A DNA stretch of 64,000 nucleotides. Source: Amycolatopsis alkalitolerans (GTDB lineage Bacteria > Actinomycetota > Actinomycetes > Mycobacteriales > Pseudonocardiaceae). The notes beneath the pieces were generated by a model. It saw only the letters and a program-made list of their open reading frames with translations, had not been told where the DNA came from and did not search any database. Shown piece after piece: positions 44,614 to 53,726 of the stretch. Location of the stretch: assembly GCF_006152065.1 (NCBI RefSeq), contig NZ_VDFW01000005.1, positions 62,001 to 126,000 on the forward strand. Direction: 5' to 3'. Numbering within the stretch: position 1 is the stretch's first letter; each line of letters begins with the position of its first letter. Both the position numbers and the translations under genes were made by a program.

Positions 44614-45693
44614 ATGTCTACTTCCGCCCCGTCGCGCCGGCGGCCGGCCCAGCGCGATCTGTCCACCGCCCCGTTACTGGCCGCCGCCCGCGGCGAGCGG
44701 CCCTCGCGGGTGCCGGTGTGGTTCATGCGGCAGGCCGGCCGGTCGCTGCCCGAGTACCGCTCGCTGCGCGAAGGCGTGCCGATGCTCGAGGCCTGTTTCG
44801 ACCCCGAGATGCTCGCCGAGATCACGCTGCAGCCGGTCCGCCGGCACGGGGTGGACGCCGCGATCCTGTTCAGCGACATCGTGGTGCCGCTGTTCGCGGC
44901 GGGCGTCGACATCGACATCGTGCCCGGGACCGGGCCGGTGGTCGCGAAGCCGGTCCGCTCCGCCGATGCCGTCGCGGCGCTACCCCTACTGGAGCCGGAC
45001 CAGGTCGCCGCGGTGGCCGAAGGCGTCGGGCTGCTGGTGGAGCGGCTGGGTGAGACGCCGCTGATCGGGTTCGCCGGTGCGCCGTTCACCCTCGCGTCGT
45101 ACCTCATCGAGGGCGGGCCGAGCCGCAGCTACGAGCACACCAAGGCGCTCATGCACGCAGACCCGGCGCTGTGGCACGCGCTGGCGGGCAAGCTCGCCGA
45201 TATCGCGCTCACCTTCCTGCACGCGCAACTGGACGCCGGCGCCGACGCGGTCCAGCTGTTCGACTCGTGGGCAGGCGCGCTGTCGTTGCGCGAGTACCGC
45301 GAGTTCGTGCTGCCGCATTCAGCGAAGGTGCTGGGCGGGCTCGCGGACTATGACGTACCGCGGATCCACTTCGGGGTCGGGACGGGCGAGTTGCTCACCG
45401 CGATGCGCGAGGCCGGGGCGGACGTGGTCGGGGTCGACTGGCGGATTCCGCTGGACGAGGCCGTGCGGCGGCTGACGGCGGCCGGTGGTCCCGCGCCCGC
45501 GGTGCAGGGCAACTTCGACCCGGCGCTGCTGGGTGCCCCGTGGCCGGTGATCGAGGCGGAGACCCGCCGGATCGTCGCGGAGGGCCGCGCCGCCGCCGGG
45601 CACATCTTCAACCTGGGCCACGGGGTGCCGCCCGGCACCGACCCCGCGGTGCTGACCAGGATCGTCGAGCTGGTGCACGGGATCGAGCCATGA
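44614..45693 (+). CDS. hemE: Uroporphyrinogen decarboxylase
   Basis: 359 residues from the ATG at 44614; an ATG three codons earlier is equally possible. Signatures: [16 protein letters not shown] (substrate-binding Arg), [45 protein letters not shown] and FDSWAGALS. It decarboxylates uroporphyrinogen III to coproporphyrinogen III. It is first in a hemE-hemY-chdC operon. Confidence 0.96.
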   Translation: MSTSAPSRRRPAQRDLSTAPLLAAARGERPSRVPVWFMRQAGRSLPEYRSLREGVPMLEACFDPEMLAEITLQPVRRHGVDAAILFSDIVVPLFAAGVDIDIVPGTGPVVAKPVRSADAVAALPLLEPDQVAAVAEGVGLLVERLGETPLIGFAGAPFTLASYLIEGGPSRSYEHTKALMHADPALWHALAGKLADIALTFLHAQLDAGADAVQLFDSWAGALSLREYREFVLPHSAKVLGGLADYDVPRIHFGVGTGELLTAMREAGADVVGVDWRIPLDEAVRRLTAAGGPAPAVQGNFDPALLGAPWPVIEAETRRIVAEGRAAAGHIFNLGHGVPPGTDPAVLTRIVELVHGIEP

Positions 45694-47063
45694 GGGTAGC
45701 GGTCGTCGGTGGCGGGATCTCCGGGCTGACCGCCGCCTACCGCCTGCGGGCAGGGCTCGGTGACGGGGCCACGATCACCGTGTTCGAGGCGGGTCCGGGC
45801 CTCGGCGGCAAGCTGCGGACGATCGAACTGGCCGGGCAGGCCTACGACGTCGGCGCGGAGGCCTTCCTGGCGCGCCGGCCCGAAGCGCTCGCGCTGGTCG
45901 AGGAGACCGGGCTCACCGAACGGCTCGTGCATCCGACGAAGGCGCGCTCGACGGTGCGCGCGGGCGGTCAGCAGGTCGCCATGCCGGGCGGCACCGTGAT
46001 GGGCGTGCCGGGGTCCGTCGAGGCCGTCGCCGGGGTGCTGTCCGAGGACGGGCGTCGCCAGGTCGCGGCCGAGCCGGAGTTGCCGCCGGTACGGCTCGAG
46101 GGCGACGTCGCGCTCGGTGAGCTGCTACGCGCCCGGTTCGGCGACGAGCTGGTGGACCGGCTGGTCGATCCGCTGCTCGGCGGTGTGTACGCGGGCGGAG
46201 CCGACGGGCTGGGCTTGCGGGCGACCGTTCCCGGGCTCGCGACCGCGATCGGCCAGGGCGCCCGCTCGCTGACCGAGGCCGCCGCTTCGCTGATTCCGAA
46301 GTCCACCGGCGACGCGCCGGTGTTCGGCACCCTTGCCGGCGGCCTGGGCACGCTCGTCGACAGGCTCGTGGAGCTGGCGAAACCCGAGCTGCGGCTCAAC
46401 ACGCTCGTCCGTGGGCTGACGCGGTTGCCGTCGGGGTTCCGGCTGGAGCTGGTGGACGAGACCGTCGAGGTGGACGCCGTGCTGCTGGCCGTCCCAGCAC
46501 CGGCCGCGAGGCGGCTGCTGGCGGACGTCGTGCCCGCGGCGTCGGCCGCGCTGAGCGAGGTCGAGGTCGCGTCGATGGCGGTTGTCGCGCTCGCATTGCC
46601 GCCGGACGCCGCGGTGCCGGACGCGTCCGGGGTGCTGATCGGCGTCCATGAGGGGCTGACGTCGAAGGCGTTCACGTTCTCGAGCCGCAAATGGGCGCAT
46701 CTGAACGACGGCCCGCTGCTCGTGCGCGGTTCGGTCGGGCGGTTCGGCGAACCCGGCGCGCTCAAGGCGGACGACGAGGAGCTGATCCGGCTCGTGCGGA
46801 CGGATCTCGCCGAGCTGACCGGGGTGACGGCCGAGCCGGTCGACACGTACGTCATGCGCTGGGGCGGCGGGCTGCCGCAGTACGGCGTCGGGCATCTCGA
46901 CCTCGTGGCGCGCGTCGAACGAGCCGTGGCCGAGGTGCCCGGGCTCGCGATCGTGGGGGCGGCGCTGCACGGCGTCGGGATCCCCGCGTGCATCGCGACG
47001 GCGGGAGCGGGCGCGAGCCGCATCACCTCGGCGGCCGGTCACGGGCAGCCAGTGCCATCATGA
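45690..47063 (+). CDS. hemY: HemY-type coproporphyrinogen III/protoporphyrinogen oxidase
   Basis: 457 residues, ATGA overlap with hemE. The FAD-binding start is [20 protein letters not shown]...[15 protein letters not shown], with a C-terminal FAD motif [23 protein letters not shown]. In actinobacteria that encode ChdC, HemY works as coproporphyrinogen oxidase (CgoX) in the coproporphyrin-dependent haem pathway; chdC is next, so that role is likely. Confidence 0.94.
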   Translation: MRVAVVGGGISGLTAAYRLRAGLGDGATITVFEAGPGLGGKLRTIELAGQAYDVGAEAFLARRPEALALVEETGLTERLVHPTKARSTVRAGGQQVAMPGGTVMGVPGSVEAVAGVLSEDGRRQVAAEPELPPVRLEGDVALGELLRARFGDELVDRLVDPLLGGVYAGGADGLGLRATVPGLATAIGQGARSLTEAAASLIPKSTGDAPVFGTLAGGLGTLVDRLVELAKPELRLNTLVRGLTRLPSGFRLELVDETVEVDAVLLAVPAPAARRLLADVVPAASAALSEVEVASMAVVALALPPDAAVPDASGVLIGVHEGLTSKAFTFSSRKWAHLNDGPLLVRGSVGRFGEPGALKADDEELIRLVRTDLAELTGVTAEPVDTYVMRWGGGLPQYGVGHLDLVARVERAVAEVPGLAIVGAALHGVGIPACIATAGAGASRITSAAGHGQPVPS

Positions 47064-47067
47064 ACAT

Positions 47068-47760
47068 ATGGCGCGCCTGAACTACACCGAGCTCAACGAC
47101 ACCATCCGCTACACCGCCTGGTCCGTGTTCCGGGTCGAGCCGGGCCGGCTCCCCGAGGATCGCGGCGCCGTGGCGCGCGAGACGACGGAGTACCTGGATG
47201 CCTTGGAGGGCAAGGGTGTCGTCGTGCGCGGGGTGTACGACGTGTCGGGGCTGCGGGCGGATGCGGACTACCTGATCTGGTGGCACGCACAGGAGCCCGA
47301 GCAGGTGCAGGCCGCGTACACCGGCTTCCGCCGTACGCCGCTCGGCCGGGTCTCGACGCCGGTGTGGAGCCAGTTCGCGCTGCACCGGCCCGCGGAGTTC
47401 AACAAGAGCCACGTCCCGGCGTTCCTGGCCGGTGAGGAAGCCCGCAAGTACGTCTGCGTGTACCCGTTCGTGCGTTCGTACGAGTGGTACCTGCTGCCGG
47501 ACGAGGAGCGCCGCGCGATGCTCGCCGAGCACGGCAAGATGGCGCGCGACTACCCCGACGTGCGGGCCAACACGGTGGCTTCGTTCGCCCTCGGCGACTA
47601 CGAATGGATCCTCGCGTTCGAGGCCGACGAGCTGCACCGGATCGTCGATCTCATGCGGCATCTGCGCGGCAGCGAAACGCGGCGGCATGTGCGTGAGGAG
47701 ATCCCGTTCTACACCGGCACGAGGGTGCCGCCCGCGGAGCTGATCGCGGCCCTGCCGTAG
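47068..47760 (+). CDS. chdC: Coproheme decarboxylase (ChdC/HemQ)
   Basis: 230 residues. It belongs to the chlorite-dismutase-like family: [58 protein letters not shown] (with the catalytic Tyr region) and [29 protein letters not shown]. It converts iron-coproporphyrin III to haem b with peroxide. It is the counterpart of Rv2676c, 4 bases after hemY. Confidence 0.96.
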   Translation: MARLNYTELNDTIRYTAWSVFRVEPGRLPEDRGAVARETTEYLDALEGKGVVVRGVYDVSGLRADADYLIWWHAQEPEQVQAAYTGFRRTPLGRVSTPVWSQFALHRPAEFNKSHVPAFLAGEEARKYVCVYPFVRSYEWYLLPDEERRAMLAEHGKMARDYPDVRANTVASFALGDYEWILAFEADELHRIVDLMRHLRGSETRRHVREEIPFYTGTRVPPAELIAALP

Positions 47761-47784
47761 TGGCCGTCGTCGGCCTGCTGGACG

Positions 47785-48221
47785 AGATCGCGAGCTGGAC
47801 CGGGCAAGTCGCTGCAGGCCTACATGCAGGAGCAGACGAGTGTGATCGCCCGCCGGGCGCGCAAGAAGGCCGCGCTCGATGCGGCGCGGGATGTGCTGGC
47901 AAGGGACACCGGGACCCGGGGTGAACGCCCCGCACCTCGTCGACGCCGAGGTCGGGGACGTGCTGCGTCGGATGGTGCCTCACGGTCGGTTGCGCGCCGA
48001 GACCGCGGAGACGGCGCTAATGTCGCTGAACAGCCTTGTCGACGCCCGATATGCGCATGTCGGCGCTCTTTCGCGGGATGCGTGGGATTTGCGGGATCGC
48101 GTGCGCTTCTACGACGCCCTGTACGTCGCGCTGGCGGCCCGGCTGGAGCTTCCGTTGCTCACCCGCCGACGTGACGCTCGCCAAGGCGCCGGACCTGCCG
48201 TGTGAGGTCGAAATCGTGTGA
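47785..48221 (+). pseudogene. Decayed VapB-VapC toxin-antitoxin locus
   Basis: A fragment of a ribbon-helix-helix antitoxin (SRAGPGKSLQAYMQEQ) survives around 47790-47870 without a start. It runs into a PIN toxin lacking its N-terminal Asp strand (VNAPHLVDAEVGDVLRR from 47921, then RVRFYDALYVALAARLELPLLT). An extra base near 48165 shifts the frame; the true C-terminus, ADVTLAKAPDLPCEVEIV, continues in another frame to the stop at 48221. A deletion has fused the two genes. Confidence 0.75.
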
Positions 48222-48282
48222 GCCCGCCGGGTCAGCGCGGGGCGGCCTTCACCTTGGCGGCGACGGCCAGAGAGGCGCCGGG

Positions 48283-48705
48283 CTACTCCGCCGGCTTCAG
48301 GCGCAACGAGATCGAGTTGATGCAGTAGCGCTGGTCGGTCGGCGTCGGGTAGCCCTCGCCCTCGAAGACGTGGCCCAGGTGGCTGTGGCAGTTCGCGCAC
48401 AGCACCTCCCTGCGCACCATGCCGAGCGAGCGGTCCTCGCGGATGATCACCGCGTCGGAGTCCGCCGGGTCGAAGAACGACGGCCAGCCGCAGTGGCTTT
48501 CGAACTTCGTGTCGCTACGGAAGAGTTCGGCGCCGCACGCGCGGCACTCGTACACGCCTTCGGTCTTGGTGTCGGTGTACTCGCCGGTGAACGGGCGCTC
48601 GGTGCCGGCCTCGCGGAGCACCGCGTACTCCTGCGGGCTCAGCTGCGCGCGCCACTCCTGCTCCGACTTGACCACGCGCGGAGCGGATCCGGTGACAGGT
48701 TCCAT
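48283..48705 (-). CDS. msrB: Peptide-methionine (R)-S-oxide reductase
   Basis: 140 residues. Two zinc-binding pairs (CRACGAELF and CANCHSHLGH) and the catalytic motif RYCINSISL are typical of MsrB. HCGWPSFF is also diagnostic. It repairs methionine-R-sulfoxide with thioredoxin in the cytoplasm. It is the counterpart of Rv2674. Confidence 0.96.
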   Translation of the reverse strand: MEPVTGSAPRVVKSEQEWRAQLSPQEYAVLREAGTERPFTGEYTDTKTEGVYECRACGAELFRSDTKFESHCGWPSFFDPADSDAVIIREDRSLGMVRREVLCANCHSHLGHVFEGEGYPTPTDQRYCINSISLRLKPAE

Positions 48706-48715
48706 GCCTTGCAGG

Positions 48716-49009
48716 TTACCCGGCGGTCAGCCACTCGATCGCGTGGACGACGATGTCCCACGAGGCCACGACCACCCCGAACACGATCAGCACGACGATC
48801 ATCGCGGCGACCCACCAGCGCAGACCACCGGCCCGGCTGGAGGACTCCGCGAAGTCGGCGACGCGGTCGAGCGAGGCCTCGATCGTGAAACCCGGCTCAC
48901 AGCGCCGCATGCGCTCCAGATGTGCGGCGAAAGCCCGCACTTCGGGATCTTCGGGGTCCAGCCCGATCAGCTCGTCGTCGAACCGAGGGTCGCGCTCGGT
49001 CTCGGCCAT
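48716..49009 (-). CDS. Small membrane protein of unknown function
   Basis: 97 residues from the ATG at 49009, with GTGGGGG just ahead of it. A charged N-terminal half (DPEDPEVRAFAAHLERMRR) and one C-terminal membrane helix (WWVAAMIVVLIVFGVVVASWDIVV). No family recognised. It lies between msrB and the kinase gene in the same direction and could be expressed with either. Confidence 0.7.
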   Translation of the reverse strand: MAETERDPRFDDELIGLDPEDPEVRAFAAHLERMRRCEPGFTIEASLDRVADFAESSSRAGGLRWWVAAMIVVLIVFGVVVASWDIVVHAIEWLTAG

Positions 49010-49026
49010 ACCCCCACGGTAGGCCA

Positions 49027-50559
49027 TCAGCCGATCTGGGTGTTCGCGTCGATCCGCAGACCTTCCGCGGTGTTCACCACTCGCCAGTGCACCCGGTTGC
49101 CGTTGATCGTGACGTACATGTCGACCGAACCGTCGGCGTTCGGCCCGTTGTCGGCCAGGATCTGGCGGTACGAGTCGATCTGGTGCGCGAGCCAGTAGGA
49201 CTGGAAGTCCTGCAGCGAGCCGTACACGCCCTGCGCGGCCGGCGTCAGCAGCGCCCAGGCGTTGGCCGTGCCGGCGGCGTCCAGGTAGGTCTTGACCATG
49301 TTGCCGGCCTGGCCGTAGTTCGGGGTCCCGCCCGTGTTCGGCGTCTGGCCGAGCGGGGCCGCGTTCACCGGGCTCGCGGAGCTCGACGGCGGTGCGGTCG
49401 AACTGGACCCGCCGGGCGGCGTCGTCGTCGCCCCGTTGTCACCCGAACCGCCCGAGTTGAGCACCAGGAACAGCACGACCCCGACCACGACGACGGCGGC
49501 CGCGACCGAGCCGATCAGGATGCCCTTGCGCCGCGCCGCAGCCGGATTGGCCTGGCTCGCCGGGCGGTCCGGCGGGATGAACGCCGCGGTGGGGGTGCGC
49601 GGTGACCGCGGCTGGACGGGGGCGGCGGTGCGCTGCCACGGCGGGCGTTCGGCCGGCGCCGGGTCCATCGGGATGGCGGCCGGTTTCGGACCCGGGCCGT
49701 ACAGCGGCGGGGACACGCGCGTGGCCGCCGTGTCCTCCTGCTCACCCGAGGCGAGCGCGGCCAGCCTGTCACGCGCCTCGGCCATGCTCGGGCGCTCGTC
49801 CGGCTCAACCCGCAGCAGGTTCATCAGCAGCGCGGTCGCCTTGCCCGACTGGCGCGGCGGGATGACCTGGCCGTTCGCCGCGGTGTAGAGCAGCGCGAGC
49901 TGGTTGCTGCTGTTGCCGTACGGCGGCTGGCCCTCCAGCGCGTGGTACAGCGTCGCGCCGAGGGAGAACACGTCGGAGGCCGATGACGGGTCCGAGCCGC
50001 GGGCCAGTTCCGGCGCGAGGTACGCGGGGGTGCCCCCGATGAGGCCCGTCTGGGTCAGGGTGAGGTCACCGGCCGCGCGGGAGATGCCGAAGTCGGTGAT
50101 CTTCGCGGTGCCGTGCTCGTCGAGGAGGACGTTCGCGGGCTTGATGTCGCGGTGCACGATGCCGGCGCGGTGCGCGGCGACGAGCGCCGACGCGACCTGC
50201 TCACCGATGCGGGCGACCTGGCCGAGCGGGAGCGTGCCCTGCCCGGCGATCACCGCGGACAGGCTTTTCGACGGCAGGTACTCCATGACGAGGCATGGGT
50301 CGCCGTCCTGCTCCGCGACATCGAAGACGACGATCGCGTTGGGATGCTGGAACCGTGCGGCGTTCTTCGCCTCGCGCATCGCCCGTTGCCGCATGCTGCT
50401 GCGCTCGGCCTCGGACATCCCCGGCTGGGCGAGAATCTGCTTTACCGCCACGGCACGTTCGAGGCGCTCGTCAACCGCGCGCCACACGACGCCCATGGCG
50501 CCGCTGCCGATGTGCTCAACGAGGCGATAGTGCCCTGCGATCAGCTGACCGGTGTCGAT
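49027..50559 (-). CDS. Membrane Ser/Thr protein kinase (apparent ATC start)
   Basis: About 510 residues. The kinase domain (10-265) has the glycine loop IGSGAMGVVW, VAVKQIL (catalytic Lys), HRDIKPANVLL, ITDFGISR, and GTPAYLAPELARG. A Pro-rich linker, one membrane helix (GILIGSVAAAVVVVGVVLFLVL) and a Thr/Ser/Pro-rich outer region precede a C-terminal outer domain of about 110 residues. No ATG, GTG or TTG fits the 5' end: GAGGAG stands 8 bases before ATC (50559-50557), and the only upstream in-frame candidate is a GTG at 50730 deep in the previous gene. Start therefore uncertain. Confidence 0.85.
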   Translation of the reverse strand: MDTGQLIAGHYRLVEHIGSGAMGVVWRAVDERLERAVAVKQILAQPGMSEAERSSMRQRAMREAKNAARFQHPNAIVVFDVAEQDGDPCLVMEYLPSKSLSAVIAGQGTLPLGQVARIGEQVASALVAAHRAGIVHRDIKPANVLLDEHGTAKITDFGISRAAGDLTLTQTGLIGGTPAYLAPELARGSDPSSASDVFSLGATLYHALEGQPPYGNSSNQLALLYTAANGQVIPPRQSGKATALLMNLLRVEPDERPSMAEARDRLAALASGEQEDTAATRVSPPLYGPGPKPAAIPMDPAPAERPPWQRTAAPVQPRSPRTPTAAFIPPDRPASQANPAAARRKGILIGSVAAAVVVVGVVLFLVLNSGGSGDNGATTTPPGGSSSTAPPSSSASPVNAAPLGQTPNTGGTPNYGQAGNMVKTYLDAAGTANAWALLTPAAQGVYGSLQDFQSYWLAHQIDSYRQILADNGPNADGSVDMYVTINGNRVHWRVVNTAEGLRIDANTQIG

Positions 50560-50564
50560 GGCGA

Positions 50565-51302
50565 CTACTCCTCGGAAACTGCCTGCATTTCTGGGTCTGA
50601 TCGAGCGCGCACACCCTCCTCGCGCACCGCGTCGAGTGTAGCGGGCTGTTCCGTCGGCCTCCCGTAAGACGCCCCGCGCGCGACCTTGATCAATCCGAGC
50701 GCCCCCACCAGCGCGAATCCGAGGTAGCACGCGAGCAGGGCCGGGGGCGTGCCGCCGGTGAGCGCGTCACCGAGCACGACGACCGCGATCGTGCCGGGCA
50801 GGCTGCCGAGAACGGTGCCTGCCAGATACGGAAACGGCCGTACCGAGAGGATCCCGCAGCAGTACCCGAACGGCGCGAAGGGCACCACGGGGATCAGCCG
50901 CAGTGAGGTGATCGCGAGAATCCCGCCGCCGGCCAGGCGTTCGTCCACCGCGCGCACGGATTTCCGGCCCAGGTGCGCCGAAACCAGGTCGCGGCCGAGC
51001 AACCGGGCCAGCCCGAAGCCGAGCAGCCCGGAGACCGCGGTCGCGATGATCGAGACGCCGATCCCCGCCGCGGTACCGAGAAGCAGCCCGGCCGCGAGAT
51101 TGAACACCGTGCGTGGAATGGGAATCACGGTGAGAAGTGAATAGGCGGCGAGGAAGAGCAGCGCTGTCGCCGGGCCCGTGCCCGCCGCCCAGTCGCGCAA
51201 TTGCGCGGGCGTGGGCAGCGGCACCACGAACGCGACGGTGACGACAGCCGCGAGCACGGCGAGCGCGAGGGCGAGTTTTGTCCGGCGGGGCACGCGCTCC
51301 AC
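50565..51302 (-). CDS. TVP38/TMEM64-family membrane protein
   Basis: 245 residues, GTG start. About six membrane segments. The VTT-domain features are visible: LLTVIPIPRTVFNLAAGLLLGTAAGIGVS and LRLIPVVPFAPFGYCCGILSVRPFPYLAGTVLGSLPGT. Such proteins are linked to lipid scrambling or undecaprenyl-phosphate recycling. The tail GEEGVRARSDPEMQAVSEE carries the Shine-Dalgarno of the kinase gene. Confidence 0.9.
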   Translation of the reverse strand: MERVPRRTKLALALAVLAAVVTVAFVVPLPTPAQLRDWAAGTGPATALLFLAAYSLLTVIPIPRTVFNLAAGLLLGTAAGIGVSIIATAVSGLLGFGLARLLGRDLVSAHLGRKSVRAVDERLAGGGILAITSLRLIPVVPFAPFGYCCGILSVRPFPYLAGTVLGSLPGTIAVVVLGDALTGGTPPALLACYLGFALVGALGLIKVARGASYGRPTEQPATLDAVREEGVRARSDPEMQAVSEE

Positions 51303-51346
51303 GGTATTGCACGCGAATTCCGGTCTCGCGCCGCTACGGTGATCCC

Positions 51347-52360
51347 GTGCCCAAGAACGGCGAACCGGTCGAATACCAGGTCGGGGAGCGGACCGTCCGG
51401 CTCTCCAGCCCGGACAAGGTCTACTTCCCGGAGCGCGAGATCACCAAGCGGCAGGTGGCGGAGTACTACCTCGCCGTCGCCGAGCCCTTGCTCGCGGCGA
51501 TCCGTGACCGGCCGACGACGCTCAAGCGGTACCCGGACGGGGTCACCGGCGAGCATTTCTACGCCAAGCGGGTGCCCAAGGGTGCGCCGCCGTACGTCGA
51601 GTCGGTGCGCATCACGTTCCCGTCGGGGCGGACCGCGGAAGAGGTGTGCCCGACCGAGCCCGCGGTGATCCTGTGGGCGGCGAACCTCGGCACGTTCGAC
51701 TTCCATCCGTGGCCCGTGCGCCGGCCCGACGTCGACCATCCCGACGAATTGCGCATCGACGTGGACCCGTCCGACGAGACGGGGTTCGCCGACGCGGTGC
51801 GCGTGGCGCAGATAGTGCGCGAGGTGCTCGCGGACGCGGGTCTGACCGGGTATCCGAAGACCTCCGGCGGGCGCGGGGTGCACGTGCGCGTCCGCATCCG
51901 GCCTGAATGGGATTTCGTCGCGGTGCGGCATGCGGTGATCGCTCTCGGCCGCGAGGTCGAGCGGCGGATCCCGGAGCTCGCGACCATCGCGTGGTGGAAG
52001 GAAGAACGCGAGGGCCGGGTGTTCATCGACTACAACCAGGCCGCCCGGGACCGCACGATCGCGTCGGCGTGGTCCGTGCGCGGCACCCCGCGCGCGACCG
52101 TGTCCACGCCGGTGACCTGGGAGCAGCTGACCGAGGTCCAGCCCGACGACTTCGACGTGCTCACGGTGCCCGGCTGGTACGCCGAGCACGGGGACGCGAG
52201 CGCCGGGCTCGAGTCGACGGCGTTCGGACTGGAGACGGCCCTGGAGTGGTACGAACGCGACGAACGTGACCACGGGCTGGGTGAGATGCCCTACCCGCCG
52301 GACTATCCGAAGATGCCCGGCGAGCCGAAGCGGGTGCAGCCGAGCAAGGCGCGTGACTGA
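51347..52360 (+). CDS. LigD-type polymerase/primase domain protein (NHEJ)
   Basis: 337 residues, GTG start; TACGGT ends 6 bases upstream, a leaderless arrangement. It covers the polymerase domain of LigD (archaeo-eukaryotic primase fold): LRIDVDPSDETGF (catalytic D-x-D), YPKTSGGRGVHVRVRI and RVFIDYNQAARDRTIASAWSVRGTPRATVSTPVTWEQL. It has no ligase or nuclease domain, as in stand-alone PolD-type proteins. No ku or ligase gene is adjacent. Confidence 0.92.
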   Translation: MPKNGEPVEYQVGERTVRLSSPDKVYFPEREITKRQVAEYYLAVAEPLLAAIRDRPTTLKRYPDGVTGEHFYAKRVPKGAPPYVESVRITFPSGRTAEEVCPTEPAVILWAANLGTFDFHPWPVRRPDVDHPDELRIDVDPSDETGFADAVRVAQIVREVLADAGLTGYPKTSGGRGVHVRVRIRPEWDFVAVRHAVIALGREVERRIPELATIAWWKEEREGRVFIDYNQAARDRTIASAWSVRGTPRATVSTPVTWEQLTEVQPDDFDVLTVPGWYAEHGDASAGLESTAFGLETALEWYERDERDHGLGEMPYPPDYPKMPGEPKRVQPSKARD

Positions 52361-52418
52361 CCGGCGGAAACGCCGCGTCTCGGGCCGGTGCGGTGGTTCG
52401 CACACCCGCTCACTCGCC

Positions 52419-52436
52419 CGACGACTTCGGTCGTCG
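52419..52436. terminator. TTCG-loop hairpin between convergent genes
   Basis: CGACGAC-TTCG-GTCGTCG, a 7-bp perfect stem with a stable TTCG tetraloop, between the LigD-type gene and the anti-sigma stop. Confidence 0.6.
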
Positions 52437-52478
52437 CTCGCGACGGCCTCGTGTCGTGATGGTGGGTGGGTCGGAGGT

Positions 52479-53093
52479 TCATTTCGTGATTCCCGCCAGT
52501 GCGGTGCCGGTCGCGTCGCGCACCTCCAACCGGCTCAGCTCGGTGAGCGGGACCGAGGTGCTGGTCGTGATGTATGCGTCGGTGTAGTACCCAGTGGTCC
52601 ACCAGCCGATGGTCTGCTGGCTCCCGTCGCGTGTGAACGCGACGAGGTGGCATTGCTTGCCCGACGGCGGGTTTGCCAGGTGCAGGCCGACCTGTGTGCC
52701 CCACGGCCGGGCGGTCAGGTCCGCGGTCGCCCGCATCGTGGGCGTCGCGGAGACGGTGCGGGACCAGCTGACCGTGGCCGCCGCGGGCGTACCTGACGTG
52801 TCATGCCCGGCCGTGTAGCCGGCCGCACCGGCGACGGCGATCAATGCCAGCGCCGCGGCGATCACGTGGAGCCTGCGGGCTCGACGCGGCGCTGGACGGT
52901 GGGCTTTGGCAGGCTGGGGTCCTGTGTCCTCTGGGGAAAGGCGCACCAGCAGTCCGGGCAGGGGAGCGAGCATGACCAGCTCTTCGCGGCACTGGGGGCA
53001 GGTGCGGTAGTGGCGTTCCAGCTCGACCGACTCGCCGGGCTCCAGTGCGCCGAGCACGTGGGCGGCGACCGAGCTTGTGTATGGGCAGTTCAT
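52479..53093 (-). CDS. Membrane anti-sigma factor (zf-HC2 type)
   Basis: 204 residues. The zinc domain SSVAAHVLGALEPGESVELERHYRTCPQCREEL (H-x3-C-x2-C) is followed by a membrane helix (about 76-95) and an outer domain with WGTQVGLHLANPPSGKQCHLVAFTRDG...GWW. The single outer Cys and the strand pattern are shared with the anti-sigmas at 31710 and 34636. The start overlaps the sigma stop. Confidence 0.88.
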   Translation of the reverse strand: MNCPYTSSVAAHVLGALEPGESVELERHYRTCPQCREELVMLAPLPGLLVRLSPEDTGPQPAKAHRPAPRRARRLHVIAAALALIAVAGAAGYTAGHDTSGTPAAATVSWSRTVSATPTMRATADLTARPWGTQVGLHLANPPSGKQCHLVAFTRDGSQQTIGWWTTGYYTDAYITTSTSVPLTELSRLEVRDATGTALAGITK

Positions 53094-53608
53094 GGGCTTG
53101 TCACCCCTCGCTTTTCCAGGGCCTGGCGTAACGCCTTGAGCGCGTAGAAGCTGCGCGACTTGACCGTGCCGGCTGGCACGCCAAGCAGGTCGGCGGTCTC
53201 CGAGACGCTGTGGCGCCGGTAGAACAGTTCGAAGATCACCGCCCGGTGCTCCGCGCGCAGTTCCTGGAGGGCTTCGGTGATCTGCCAGGCCTGCAGGACG
53301 CGCTCGAGGTTGTCATCGCGGGTAGGACAGTCGAGCTCGATGGTCGATACCTCGGTGGGCCGGGCGTCTCGGCGTCGATGTGCCGAGACGATCAGGTTGT
53401 GCGCGACGGTGTAGAGCCACGGGCCCGCCCGTGCCGGGTCCAGCGTCGCACGCTGCCGCCAGGCCCTCACGAGGGTCTCCTGAACGATGTCCTCCGCGCC
53501 TTGGTAGTCGCCGGAGACGGCTCGGAGCACGTAGCTCATCAGCGGCGCTCGGTATCGGCGGTAGAGGGCCTGGATGACCTCGTCGTCATGCGCGCCCACA
53601 TGTTCCAC
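53090..53608 (-). CDS. ECF RNA polymerase sigma factor (third of three)
   Basis: About 172 residues from the GTG at 53608; a GTG at 53599 is also possible. The frame is open to 53686, but that overlaps the promoter pair. Region 2: LYRRYRAPLMSYVLRAVSGDYQGAEDIVQETLVRAWRQ. Region 4: LRAEHRAVIFELFYRRHSVSETADLLGVPAGTVKSRSFYALKALRQAL. The proposed -10 ends 4 bases before the GTG, implying little or no leader. Confidence 0.9.
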   Translation of the reverse strand: MEHVGAHDDEVIQALYRRYRAPLMSYVLRAVSGDYQGAEDIVQETLVRAWRQRATLDPARAGPWLYTVAHNLIVSAHRRRDARPTEVSTIELDCPTRDDNLERVLQAWQITEALQELRAEHRAVIFELFYRRHSVSETADLLGVPAGTVKSRSFYALKALRQALEKRGVTSP

Positions 53609-53612
53609 ACCC

Positions 53613-53642
53613 GTATTACGCCGCGGGACCACATCGGGTTCA
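53613..53642 (-). promoter_or_regulatory. ECF-type promoter of the third sigma gene
   Basis: Minus strand: TGAACC (53642-53637), 16-bp spacer, CGTAATAC (53620-53613). Confidence 0.75.
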
Positions 53643-53654
53643 GCACGCTCCCGG

Positions 53655-53684
53655 TGAACCGGCCGCGCAACCGCCGCGTAATAC
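53655..53684 (+). promoter_or_regulatory. ECF-type promoter of the second COG4315 lipoprotein gene
   Basis: TGAACC (53655-53660), 16-bp spacer, CGTAATAC (53677-53684), identical in both boxes and spacing to the divergent site at 53613-53642. The start codon is 43 bases further. Confidence 0.78.
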
Positions 53685-53726
53685 ACGTGACCAGCCGGAG
53701 AAGCACCGCACCTGGAAGGGGCACGA

